From Candidatus Parcubacteria bacterium (GTDB lineage Bacteria; Patescibacteriota; Patescibacteriia; Patescibacteriales; UBA12075): a stretch of 60,970 nt of DNA. Below the pieces are notes generated by a model, which was not told the origin of the DNA, did not search any database, and saw nothing but the letters and a program-made list of their open reading frames with translations. The DNA lies in assembly GCA_023132155.1 (NCBI GenBank), contig JAGLYP010000005.1:1-60970 (forward strand). Direction: 5' to 3'. Below are positions 31,751 to 40,048 of this stretch, one piece after another (within the stretch, counting starts at the first letter, position 1; each line of letters opens with the position of its first letter). The position numbers were made by a program, and so were the translations under genes.

Positions 31751-31797
31751 TATTCGCAATTCGCAGATTAGCATTTATTCGCATAATTAGCATTATT
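31751..31797. repeat. TGCTAATCCGCGAAT repeat, copy 3 (reverse)
   Basis: TATTCGCAATTCGCAGATTA, then GCATTTATTCGCATAATTAG, directly before the GT gene at 31800; the reverse of the copies at 7306 and 20772. Confidence 0.7.
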
Positions 31798-31799
31798 AC

Positions 31800-32609
31800 A
31801 TGGATATAAGCATTGTAATCCTAAACTATAAATCAAAGGGGCACACCTTAAATTGTATTAAGTCCGTTAAAGAGGCTGATTTTGTTTTGGACGGCAAAAA
31901 ATTAAAGTATGAAATTATTGTAGTTGATAATAATTCCGGTGACAGTATCGGCGAGATTTTGAATTGGCAATATCCTGATATTAAATTTATTCAAAATGAA
32001 AAAAATCTGGGAATGGGCGCCGGAAATAATGTTGGGATAAAAAAGGCTAAGGGCAAATATATCGCTGTGATAAATCCTGATATAATTATGTTTAAAGATG
32101 TTTTTGCTAAAATGTATGAGTATATGGAAAACAATAAAAAGGTAGGCATAATCGGGCCGCAGCAGCTTTCTCCGGATAAGAGTATTCAGTATTCTTGTTA
32201 TCGCTGGCATAATTTATTAAGCCCTGTTTATCGCCGTACGCCATTGAGTAAATTGAATTTCGCGAAAAAAGATATTGACAGATTGTTAATGAAAGATTTT
32301 AATCACAAAGAAACAAGGGCTGTAGATTGGCTTTTAGGCTCTTTTTCTTTTTGCAGGGCCGAAGCATTAAATCAAGTCGGTTTTTTTGATGAAAGATTTT
32401 TTATGTATTTTGAAGACACTGACCTTTGCCGCCGGTTTTGGCGTAAAAGATGGCCGGTAGTATATTTTCCTAAAGTGAAAGCAATTCATAATCACGCGCG
32501 TGAAAGCGCTCAAACAGCGTGGTATAAATGTTTTATAAATCCCGCCACCAGACATCATATAAAATCATGGATTAAATACATTATTAAATGGAAATTTAAA
32601 GTGAAGTAG
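31800..32609 (+). CDS. Family 2 glycosyltransferase (4)
   Basis: 269 aa. MDISIVILNYKSKGHTLNCIKSV, EKNLGMGAGNNVGIKKAKGKYIAVINPDIIMF (NPD present), then FFMYFEDTDLCRRFWRKRWPVVYFPKVKAIHNHARES, the usual rhamnosyltransferase-like C-terminal block. Separated from the preceding GT gene by a repeat and followed by the 63-bp element and galU. Confidence 0.87.
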   Translation: MDISIVILNYKSKGHTLNCIKSVKEADFVLDGKKLKYEIIVVDNNSGDSIGEILNWQYPDIKFIQNEKNLGMGAGNNVGIKKAKGKYIAVINPDIIMFKDVFAKMYEYMENNKKVGIIGPQQLSPDKSIQYSCYRWHNLLSPVYRRTPLSKLNFAKKDIDRLLMKDFNHKETRAVDWLLGSFSFCRAEALNQVGFFDERFFMYFEDTDLCRRFWRKRWPVVYFPKVKAIHNHARESAQTAWYKCFINPATRHHIKSWIKYIIKWKFKVK

Positions 32610-32624
32610 ATAATATGCAAAGTT

Positions 32625-32687
32625 TAATTTATAGTCAAGGAATTTGAATATTCCCGACTACTGTTAGTGCCCTTTGGGCATAACTTG
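32625..32687 (+). repeat. 63-bp double-hairpin dispersed element, copy C
   Basis: Identical to copy B apart from orientation. Located 15 bases after a GT stop codon and about 90 bases before galU. Confidence 0.95.
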
Positions 32688-32708
32688 ATATCAAAATTTT
32701 AATATTAA

Positions 32709-32780
32709 CATTCGGATGTCCCGCACGTGTGCCGTTCTACGGTATTTGTAGTGCGGGTTCGCGAAGCGAATAACTTATGA
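32709..32780 (+). repeat. Hairpin repeat ending at the galU start codon
   Basis: CATTCGGATGTCCCGCAC...GTGCGGGTTCGCGAAGCGAATAACTTATGA. Arms CCCGCAC/GTGCGGG and ATTCG/CGAAT, with a nested CCGT/ACGG. Longer than the rmlA copy by a central insertion. Confidence 0.7.
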
Positions 32781-33655
32781 TAAAAATCAAAAAAGCGATA
32801 TTGCCGGTTGCGGGCTTTGGCACCAGGTTTTTGCCGGCAACAAAAGCGCAGCCAAAAGAAATGCTTCCGGTTGTTGGTAAGCCGGCGATTCAATATTTGG
32901 TTGAAGATGCCGTAAAGGCGGGCATTGAAGATGTGATTTTTGTTACAGGAAGGGGAAAGCGAGCCATAGAAGATCATTTTGATTATTCTTTTGAGCTTGA
33001 TTATAATTTGGTGGAAAAAAATAAGATTAATTTGGTTAAAAAAGTAAGAGAGATTTCAAAATTGGCAAATTTTTCTTATGTTCGCCAGCCAATGCCTTTG
33101 GGCGACGGCCACGCGATAAGCTGTGTCGCTCACTTGGTGCGCAACGAACCGATTTTGGTTATGTTCGGCGACACTCTTTATGATTCAAGAAGAAGCCCTG
33201 CGGAACAAGTGATAGAGGCTTATGAAAAATATCAAAAGCCGATATTCGGATTTTCCGAAGTAGATAAAAATTTAGTTGATAAATTCGGTATAATTGATGC
33301 GGACAAAATTGAAAATAACGCGTATTTGATTAAAAAGTTTGTTGAAAAGCCGTTGATTAGCGAAGCGCCTTCAAATTTCGCCGCAGTCGGTGTTTATGTA
33401 ATTACACCGGATATTATTGAAATTTTACAAAAAATGAAATCAGGAAAATCCGGTGAAATTCGCCTAATTGACGCTTTTGAAATAATGCTTCAGAATAAAA
33501 AAGAAATTATCGGCTTAAAACTTGAAGGTGAATGGCTTGATACCGGTAATAAGTTCAATTTTATTAAGGCTACTTTGAAATTAGGAATTAAAGATGAAGA
33601 GATTGGCGAGATGTTGAAAAAATATATTAAAGAAATCAGCGCGACTATTGAATAG
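32777..33655 (+). CDS. galU: UTP-glucose-1-phosphate uridylyltransferase
   Basis: Makes UDP-glucose. 292 aa, the usual length. KAILPVAGFGTRFLPATKAQPKEMLPVVGKPAIQYLVEDAVKAGIEDVIFVTGR, then RQPMPLGDGHAI, MFGDTLYDSR, KFVEKP and ALWDTGNK-like EWLDTGNKFNFIKA are all family blocks. The 3' end overlaps the opposite-strand PEGA gene by 11 bases. Confidence 0.95.
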   Translation: MIKIKKAILPVAGFGTRFLPATKAQPKEMLPVVGKPAIQYLVEDAVKAGIEDVIFVTGRGKRAIEDHFDYSFELDYNLVEKNKINLVKKVREISKLANFSYVRQPMPLGDGHAISCVAHLVRNEPILVMFGDTLYDSRRSPAEQVIEAYEKYQKPIFGFSEVDKNLVDKFGIIDADKIENNAYLIKKFVEKPLISEAPSNFAAVGVYVITPDIIEILQKMKSGKSGEIRLIDAFEIMLQNKKEIIGLKLEGEWLDTGNKFNFIKATLKLGIKDEEIGEMLKKYIKEISATIE

Positions 33656-35009
33656 ATAATTTATAAATTCCTTCCTGGCTGTTGATTTTTGAATAAAAAT
33701 ATAGATTATCGCCATTTTTGTCCAGCTCAACATTTTTAATTGTATCCAGTGTGATTAATTTTATTATATTATATTTTTCCCGATTGTCTAGTTCAATTGA
33801 ATATATGCTATTTGGCGTATTATATATCGCGTAGTTGTTGTTTGGGTGCCAGATGATACCTTTTATTTCATGGCTGATTCTGGTTAATAAAGTATTTTTT
33901 CGTGAATTTAAATCATATATCCATATTTCGTGTTTGTTGGCGTATAATAATTTTTCATTATTAATCCAATCAATTATTTTGATATTTCCAAGAGTTTCTT
34001 GAAGCGGCTTAAAAGATGAGCTTGGATTGATAATATAAAGAATTTCATGGTTTTTATCATAAATATTGAGATAATTATTCTTGTGTTTCAAAAAAGAATA
34101 AGCTGAAAGCGGTAAATTTAATATATTGGTTTCTTTTTTTTCTTTTGGATTAATTTTTATTAAATTAGCGGAAAGATGATTTTTTTTAATTATGTAAATC
34201 GCGCCATCAAGGCAATAAAAATCGTTAATCACATCGTTCCTGGCAATTACTTCACTGCGCCTTGAGGCAAGATTATATTTATTCAAATTATTTTCATCAA
34301 GATAAAGAATTGAATTGTTGTCTCCCGCCCACTTTATATCTTTAATATTATCGCCAATTTCTTTTTTTAGATTATTTTTAATTTCCCCTGTTTTTGCATC
34401 CAGAATAATATTATTTATTAATATTTTTTTATTGTCTAAAGACCATTGGATTTCAGAATTGCTAAAAATTTGAATAGGCGATGCAGAAGCGCTAATTGGA
34501 AAAGTTTTTATCGCATCGTCATTTAGATTAATAATCCCGTATTTATCATTTGTAAAAGCGATGATGTATTCTTTGTTTTTGGAGATATTTTGATATTTGT
34601 ATTCTCCGTTAATTAAAATTAAGGGGCTGTCTTGTTTAAACAATGTAACATCTTCAATATAAGTGGACTCGCCTGATTTTATGCTTAACTTTTTTTGCCA
34701 ATCCCAATAACCTTGTTTGCTGATTTTAACATCGTATTCTCCCGGAGCCAAGTTTTTTATTTTTACGGGAGTGTTAAGACATTTGTCGTTATTTTTTAAA
34801 ATTTTATTTATAAATTTTTGCTGTATTTTTTCGTTTAAAAAAATTTTCGCGCCCTTAGGTTCGGTGTCAATAATCAAAATTCCTGTTTTTTGAATTTTTA
34901 ATCCTGAAGTAAGTTTATAACCTGAAGCATAAAATGAAATTAGCGGGGTTAAAATACAAAATAATAGTATAAAAAATATATATAAAATTCTTCTTGTTTT
35001 TAATCCCAT
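33645..35009 (-). CDS. PEGA-domain / beta-propeller membrane-anchored protein
   Basis: 454 aa. An N-terminal hydrophobic anchor (about residues 8-29), then a PEGA-type domain (about 38-125: GILIIDTEPKGAKIFLNEK ... VKIKNLAPGEYDVKISKQGYWDWQKKLSI) as in surface proteins. The rest has repeated strands such as IKDIKWAGDNNSILYLDENN and IKGIIWHPNNNYAIYN, consistent with a TolB-like beta-propeller. Exported; the partner and function are unknown. It lies 14 bases after murA on the minus strand and probably shares its promoter. Confidence 0.8.
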   Translation of the reverse strand: MGLKTRRILYIFFILLFCILTPLISFYASGYKLTSGLKIQKTGILIIDTEPKGAKIFLNEKIQQKFINKILKNNDKCLNTPVKIKNLAPGEYDVKISKQGYWDWQKKLSIKSGESTYIEDVTLFKQDSPLILINGEYKYQNISKNKEYIIAFTNDKYGIINLNDDAIKTFPISASASPIQIFSNSEIQWSLDNKKILINNIILDAKTGEIKNNLKKEIGDNIKDIKWAGDNNSILYLDENNLNKYNLASRRSEVIARNDVINDFYCLDGAIYIIKKNHLSANLIKINPKEKKETNILNLPLSAYSFLKHKNNYLNIYDKNHEILYIINPSSSFKPLQETLGNIKIIDWINNEKLLYANKHEIWIYDLNSRKNTLLTRISHEIKGIIWHPNNNYAIYNTPNSIYSIELDNREKYNIIKLITLDTIKNVELDKNGDNLYFYSKINSQEGIYKLSIQ

Positions 35010-35023
35010 AGTATTTTGAAAAA

Positions 35024-36298
35024 TTATATTCTTAAAGTGCCTATGCGCGTTATATCAGCGCCCAGTTTGCGAAAGCGGCCGTCTATATCTTCGTAGCCTC
35101 TGTTTATTTGGTATATATTATCTATTTCTGTTTGCCCTTCGGCAATTAGCGCCGCGATTAACAGTGTAATTCCCGCGCGCAGGTCAGGACTAATTAATGT
35201 TTTGCCATATAATTTACTGGGGCCGTTTACTACTACGCGGTGAGGGTCGCACATTATTATGTCTGCCCCCATCTGCGTTAGCATATCCGTAAACATAAGC
35301 CTGCGGTCATAAATAGTTTCATGAATTAGGGACGAGCCATTAGCTTGGGTCATAAGCAACGTAAAGGGAGGCTGTAAATCAGTGGGAAATCCCGGATATT
35401 CTTTTGTTTTGATATTATAAGGTTTGATATTTTTTGCCGGCATAACGTTGACAAAGTCTTTGCCGTAATTAAAAGGAATGCCAATCATTTTAAATATATT
35501 TAAAAGCATTAAAATATGCTCGGGATTGCAATTTGTTATGTTTATTTCAGATTTTGTCGCTGCCGCCATTATCGCGAATGATCCTGTTTCTATGCGATCA
35601 GGTATTATTTTAAAATTACCGGCGCCTATTTTTTTTACTCCTTCAATGGTAATATTCGGGGTGCCTGCGCCTTTTATTTTAGATCCTTGAGAGTTTAAAT
35701 AATCAGCCAAGGCCTTTATCTCGGGTTCCATCGCGCAGTTTTTAAGTTTTGTAACGCCTTCGGCCAATACAGCGGTCAAAATAAAAGACTCAGTTCCGGT
35801 AACGCTTATTACCGGAAAAAAATATTCACAGCCTTTTAATTTTTTTGCTTTAATATGATAATATTTTTCGTGTTCCGTGATTTCCGCCCCCAAACATTTA
35901 AAGCTATTAAGAAATATGTCAATTGGCCGTCCTCCTCCAGCCCCGATAACGCATCCTCCCGGATGTGGAAATTTAACCTCGCCAAACCTTGCCAAAATAG
36001 GACCGGCAAACATAATAGAAGCGCGGAATTTATTGGCAAATTCCGGAGCAAGTTCTGTCTTGCTAATATTTTTACAGGAAATTTCAACTTCATCTTTAGA
36101 TTTTTTAAGTTCCGCGCCTAGATCGCCAATAAGGCTAAGCGCCATGTCCACATCTTCAATTTGCGGCAAGTTGCTTATTGAATTTTTTTCTTTTGAAAGG
36201 ATCGCCGCCGGAATAATTTTTAAAGCGGCATTTTTTGCTCCTTTTACTTTAATTTCGCCGGATAATTTTTTCCCGCCGTTTATAATGAATTTTGCCAT
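35024..36298 (-). CDS. murA: UDP-N-acetylglucosamine 1-carboxyvinyltransferase
   Basis: First committed step of peptidoglycan synthesis. 424 aa, normal length. KLSGEIKVKGAKNAALKIIPAAIL at the start, the catalytic cysteine in FPHPGGCVIGAGGGRPIDI (Cys116), GTESFILTAVLAEGVTKLKNCAMEPE, PDRIETGSFAIMAA, YPGFPTDLQPPFTLLMTQANG and the C-terminal DLRAGITLLIAALIAEGQTEI. Because the Cys is present, this form should be fosfomycin-sensitive in principle. A divergent gene, ctpA, lies upstream. Confidence 0.97.
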   Translation of the reverse strand: MAKFIINGGKKLSGEIKVKGAKNAALKIIPAAILSKEKNSISNLPQIEDVDMALSLIGDLGAELKKSKDEVEISCKNISKTELAPEFANKFRASIMFAGPILARFGEVKFPHPGGCVIGAGGGRPIDIFLNSFKCLGAEITEHEKYYHIKAKKLKGCEYFFPVISVTGTESFILTAVLAEGVTKLKNCAMEPEIKALADYLNSQGSKIKGAGTPNITIEGVKKIGAGNFKIIPDRIETGSFAIMAAATKSEINITNCNPEHILMLLNIFKMIGIPFNYGKDFVNVMPAKNIKPYNIKTKEYPGFPTDLQPPFTLLMTQANGSSLIHETIYDRRLMFTDMLTQMGADIIMCDPHRVVVNGPSKLYGKTLISPDLRAGITLLIAALIAEGQTEIDNIYQINRGYEDIDGRFRKLGADITRIGTLRI

Positions 36299-36330
36299 AG
36301 ATTTTTGATATTTTTATGATTTATAATATT

Positions 36331-36358
36331 ATTATAGCTTAATTTCGGTTTAATTCAA
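36331..36358 (-). promoter_or_regulatory. Promoter of murA and the PEGA gene
   Basis: Minus strand TTGAAT (36353-36358), 16-bp spacer, TATAAT (36331-36336). Confidence 0.7.
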
Positions 36359-36400
36359 GGGGGAAATAAAATTCAAAATTTGCCACCAGCGGCTAATTTA

Positions 36401-36409
36401 TGTTACAAT
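36401..36409 (+). promoter_or_regulatory. Extended -10 promoter of ctpA
   Basis: TGTTACAAT, a one-base variant of the recurrent TGTTATAAT. Confidence 0.45.
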
Positions 36410-36472
36410 AAATTTATAATATTTTATAAAGGATTGCATTAAAATATGTGATTTTTGTTTTACGTAATTTTT

Positions 36473-37792
36473 ATGGAAAAAAGCAAAGAAGAAATAAAAT
36501 TTAAAGGTTATAAAAAATTTTTATTGGTAGTTTTAATTATATTATTAATGCTTTTAAGCTTTGGCGGCGGCATTTATCTGACCACGAAAAATGAAATCGC
36601 CAAGCAGTTAGCCACTGAAAAAGCCGTTTATGTCGGTAAGCTTCTTGGAAAATATCAAGAAGCGAAAAACGGAACTCTTTCCCAGGATATTGATTTTAAT
36701 TTATTTTGGGATACTTGGGATGCCTTGCAAAGCCAATATGTTGATTATGAAGAGATAAGCGATAAAAAATTATTTTACGGCGCCTTAAAAGGAATGGTAT
36801 CGTCGCTTGAAGATCCTTATACGGTTTTTATGGATCCGAAAATAGCTAAGGATTTTTCCGATGATTTGGCCGGCACTTTTGAGGGAATTGGCGCTGAAAT
36901 CGGGATTAAAAATAATATTTTAACCATTATCGCGCCTTTGCCGGATATGCCGGCGGAAAAAGCCGGACTTATGGCAGGGGATAAGGTTTTGAGCATAGAT
37001 GATGTGAGCACGCAAGGAATGTCAATTGACGAGGCTGTAAATAGAATTAGGGGGCCGAAACAAACGGAGGTCGTTTTGTCAATTTCTCGCGTTGGCTTGG
37101 ATGAAATTAAACAAATTCCAATCACAAGAGGTAAAATTATTGTTAGCAGCATAAGAACGGAGCTTAGGGATGATAATATTTTTGTTATAAAAATATTAAA
37201 TTTTAACAATGATACTGAATTGGCTTTTAATAGCGCCGTCAGAGAGGTTTTGGATAAAAATCCGGATGGAATAATTTTGGATCTGCGCAATAATCCGGGC
37301 GGATATCTTGATACGGCGATTGAGGTTGCCAGCGAGTGGGTGGAAGAGGGGGTAGTTGTTACTGAAAAATATAGCGAGGAAAGAGAAATTGAACATCTTG
37401 CCCGCGGACGCGCCCGCTTAAAGGATTTTTCAACCGTTGTTTTGGTTAACGAAGGTTCGGCGTCAGCCTCGGAAATTGTTTCAGGGGCATTGCAGGATAA
37501 TAACTTGGCAAAATTGGTTGGCAAAAAAACTTTTGGCAAGGGCTCGGTGCAAGCCTTAACATATCTGGATGACGGCTCTTCAATAAAAATAACCATTGCC
37601 AAGTGGCTGACTCCGAGCGGAAGGAGTATTAACGATGAAGGAATTGATGTGGATTATAGCGTTGAATATACGCTTGAAGATTATAATGACAGCTTGGATC
37701 CGCAGCTTGAAGCGGCAGTCGGGGTTTTACAAGGAAATCCGCCGGAAATTTTAATTGAAGACGCGAGCAGCACTAAAGAAGTTATTAATTAA
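36473..37792 (+). CDS. ctpA: C-terminal processing peptidase (S41 family)
   Basis: Membrane-anchored protease cutting C-terminal tails of exported proteins. 439 aa from ATG 36473; the ORF's TTG start six codons earlier is not preferred. Anchor at about residues 14-36, a helical N-terminal part, a PDZ domain (about 130-210, EGIGAEIGIKNNILTIIAPLPDMPAEKAGLMAGDKVLSIDDVS), and the S41 catalytic core. The Ser-Lys dyad is in NEGSASASEIVSGALQD (about 327-343) and KTFGKGSVQ (about 352-360). Followed 15 bases later by parB. Confidence 0.94.
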   Translation: MEKSKEEIKFKGYKKFLLVVLIILLMLLSFGGGIYLTTKNEIAKQLATEKAVYVGKLLGKYQEAKNGTLSQDIDFNLFWDTWDALQSQYVDYEEISDKKLFYGALKGMVSSLEDPYTVFMDPKIAKDFSDDLAGTFEGIGAEIGIKNNILTIIAPLPDMPAEKAGLMAGDKVLSIDDVSTQGMSIDEAVNRIRGPKQTEVVLSISRVGLDEIKQIPITRGKIIVSSIRTELRDDNIFVIKILNFNNDTELAFNSAVREVLDKNPDGIILDLRNNPGGYLDTAIEVASEWVEEGVVVTEKYSEEREIEHLARGRARLKDFSTVVLVNEGSASASEIVSGALQDNNLAKLVGKKTFGKGSVQALTYLDDGSSIKITIAKWLTPSGRSINDEGIDVDYSVEYTLEDYNDSLDPQLEAAVGVLQGNPPEILIEDASSTKEVIN

Positions 37793-37807
37793 TAAAATAA
37801 TAAATAT

Positions 37808-38680
37808 ATGGCAAACGGATTGGGCCGCGGTTTAGGCTCTTTAATTCCCAATAAAAAAATTCAATCAGGCATAAAGCCCGCCACAGAAGCGGACACGGAT
37901 GTGAATACCGAAAATAATGTTTTGGAATTAGAAATTAATGATATTAAGGTAAATTCTTTGCAGCCCAGAAAAAAATTTACAGATATTAATATGGATGAAT
38001 TAGTTGAGTCAGTTAAGGAATATGGCATAATCCAGCCTTTGATCGTGGGTAAAAAAAAGATTGGCGGTAAATACGAGCTAATAGCCGGCGAAAGAAGATT
38101 GCGCGCGTCTAAATTATCAGGTTTAAAAAAAGTGCCGGTAATATTCAGGGATGTAAGCGAACAGCAAAAATTGGAAGTGGCTTTAATAGAAAATATTCAA
38201 AGAGAAAATCTCAGTCCGATAGATTTGGCAGCGGCTTATCAAAAGCTGGCGGATGAGTTTAATTTAACACAGGAAGAAATCGCCAAAAAAATGGGCAAAT
38301 CCCGTTCTTCTGTTGCGAATATTTTGCGCATGTTAAAATTGCCGGAAGAAATTCAGATTGCTTTGGTTGATAATAATATTACCGAAGGGCACGCGAAATA
38401 TTTAATCGGCCTTGATTCCGAGGTTAAGCAAATGTCTTTATTCAGGAAAATACTTCATAATAATTTATCGGTTAGCGATACGAATAATGAAATTAAAAAA
38501 ATCGGCGGCACTAAAAAAGCGCGCTTAAAAATAAATTACGCCGATAAAGACAAAGAATTCGCTTTTCGCGAATTTTTCGGGGCCAGAGTTGAGATTAAAA
38601 GAAAAGAAAAGGGAGGGCAAGTTATTATTGAATTTTTTTCAGATGATGAATTGCTAGAATTAACCGCAAAAGTAAAATGA
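37808..38680 (+). CDS. parB: Chromosome-partitioning protein ParB
   Basis: Binds parS and loads SMC. 290 aa. Canonical N-terminus NGLGRGLGSLIPNKK, CTP-binding/ParB domain with SLQPRKKFTDINMDELVESVKEYGIIQPLIV and AGERRLRASKLSGLKKVPVIFRD, the HTH LTQEEIAKKMGKSRSSVANILRMLKLP, and a C-terminal dimerisation region. No ParA gene lies alongside. The stop overlaps the MFS start by 4 bases (ATGA). No convincing parS is seen in the window. Confidence 0.95.
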   Translation: MANGLGRGLGSLIPNKKIQSGIKPATEADTDVNTENNVLELEINDIKVNSLQPRKKFTDINMDELVESVKEYGIIQPLIVGKKKIGGKYELIAGERRLRASKLSGLKKVPVIFRDVSEQQKLEVALIENIQRENLSPIDLAAAYQKLADEFNLTQEEIAKKMGKSRSSVANILRMLKLPEEIQIALVDNNITEGHAKYLIGLDSEVKQMSLFRKILHNNLSVSDTNNEIKKIGGTKKARLKINYADKDKEFAFREFFGARVEIKRKEKGGQVIIEFFSDDELLELTAKVK

Positions 38681-39870
38681 CGGTAAAAATTTTTAATTAC
38701 CATATAATAAGGCATGCTATTCATAATCGTTATTATGATTTGGTAATCGCGGATACTCTAAGAAGCGCCGCCCTTTCAATGGTCGCGCTTTTTGTGCCTT
38801 TGTTTTTGCTTAAAAAAGGCTATGAGATTGGCGCAATCGCGGTTTATTATTTGTGTTTTTATATTTTGTCAACAATCGGGCATTATGTTTTATTAAAAGT
38901 TATTAACAAAATCGGCATTAAAAAAAGTTTGATAATCAGTTACGCGGCGGAAATAATTTTTTGCGTTGTTTTATATAATTATGAAAAAATATCCGTCGCT
39001 TTCGGGGATAATTTTTATTTTTTATTTTTGATTATACCGGCGGTTGTAGCAGTTGTTTTTTACTGGACTGCTCATCATATTTATTTTTTTGTTTCCACGC
39101 ACGTGAAAAATGAAGGCGTTAAACTCGGTTTTCTTTACGCGATTCCAGCTATCTTGACAATCTTTACGCCTTTTTTAGGCGGTTTTTTAATTACCACGCT
39201 TGGTTTTAAACTGACATTTGTTGTTAGCGCGATTTTGTTAATATTCGCGTCAGCGGTTTTATTTTTATCCAAAAGTATAAAAGCGCGAGTTGATATTCAA
39301 ACCGATAAAATATTTGATTTTTATCGTGATAATAAAAATTGGATTTATTTTGTTGAAGGCGTTGATTATTTTGCAGCGGGAATAATTTGGCCGATCTATA
39401 TGTTTTTTATGTCAATCAGTTTTCTGTCAATCGGATTTATTTATATTTTTGCCAATATCGCTTATGTAGTTTCTTGCTATGTAAGCGGAAAGATATCAGA
39501 TAAAATCGGCACAAGGAATTTAGGCAGGGCGGGCGTAATCGGGCATGCTGCTTCCTTGGCTTTAAGAGCTTTTTCCGAGAGAGTGTTATCAATGTCAATA
39601 GCTTTGACATTGGGCGGCTTATTTACTGGAGCAATGCAAGTTTCTTTGGAATCCGCGTTTTTCAAACATTCGCACAAAAATATCGGTAGCGCCATCATGA
39701 ATAGAGAATTGTATATGCATTTGGGGCGAATTTTTATGGTTTTATTATTCTTGTTTTGTTTATTGATTTACAATATTCATATTTCCCTGGTTTTTATTTT
39801 GCTGTTTTCGGCTTTTGCTACTTTTATGTTAAATTTTGTTATTAAAAAGGATAAGATTATCATAGATTAA
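38677..39870 (+). CDS. Major facilitator superfamily transporter
   Basis: 397 aa, about twelve hydrophobic helices. The A-like loop motif between helices is degenerate (YVSGKISDKIGTRNLGRAG around residue 266). Substrate unknown. Coupled to parB by a 4-base overlap, though the two need not be functionally linked. The stop codon TAA is the first three bases of copy D of the 63-bp element, suggesting insertion at the gene's very end. Confidence 0.82.
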   Translation: MTVKIFNYHIIRHAIHNRYYDLVIADTLRSAALSMVALFVPLFLLKKGYEIGAIAVYYLCFYILSTIGHYVLLKVINKIGIKKSLIISYAAEIIFCVVLYNYEKISVAFGDNFYFLFLIIPAVVAVVFYWTAHHIYFFVSTHVKNEGVKLGFLYAIPAILTIFTPFLGGFLITTLGFKLTFVVSAILLIFASAVLFLSKSIKARVDIQTDKIFDFYRDNKNWIYFVEGVDYFAAGIIWPIYMFFMSISFLSIGFIYIFANIAYVVSCYVSGKISDKIGTRNLGRAGVIGHAASLALRAFSERVLSMSIALTLGGLFTGAMQVSLESAFFKHSHKNIGSAIMNRELYMHLGRIFMVLLFLFCLLIYNIHISLVFILLFSAFATFMLNFVIKKDKIIID

Positions 39871-39930
39871 TTTATAGTCAAGGAATTTGAATATTCCCGA
39901 CTACTGTTGGTGCCCTTTGGGCATAACTTG
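39868..39930 (+). repeat. 63-bp double-hairpin dispersed element, copy D
   Basis: One difference from copies B and C (GTTGG for GTTAG, kept as a G-U pair in the hairpin). It starts exactly at the stop codon of the MFS gene and lies upstream of dnaE. Confidence 0.95.
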
Positions 39931-39982
39931 GAATATTTTTAAATTTTTTATAAATTCAAGGAGGTTTTACTTGATTTTTTTT

Positions 39983-40011
39983 GTTGCAAAACAATATTAA
40001 AACATATATAA
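39983..40011 (+). promoter_or_regulatory. Promoter of dnaE
   Basis: TTGCAA, 17-bp spacer, TATAAT within ...ACATATATAATAAAAT, about 35 bases before the ATG and downstream of repeat copy D. Confidence 0.6.
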
Positions 40012-40048
40012 TAAAATATATTTTATAAAATAAATTTATACAAAAAAA

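Noticed and set aside
36817-37602. 261-aa ORF opposite ctpA
   Set aside because: Antisense shadow of a clear S41 peptidase gene; low-complexity Ser/Leu composition.
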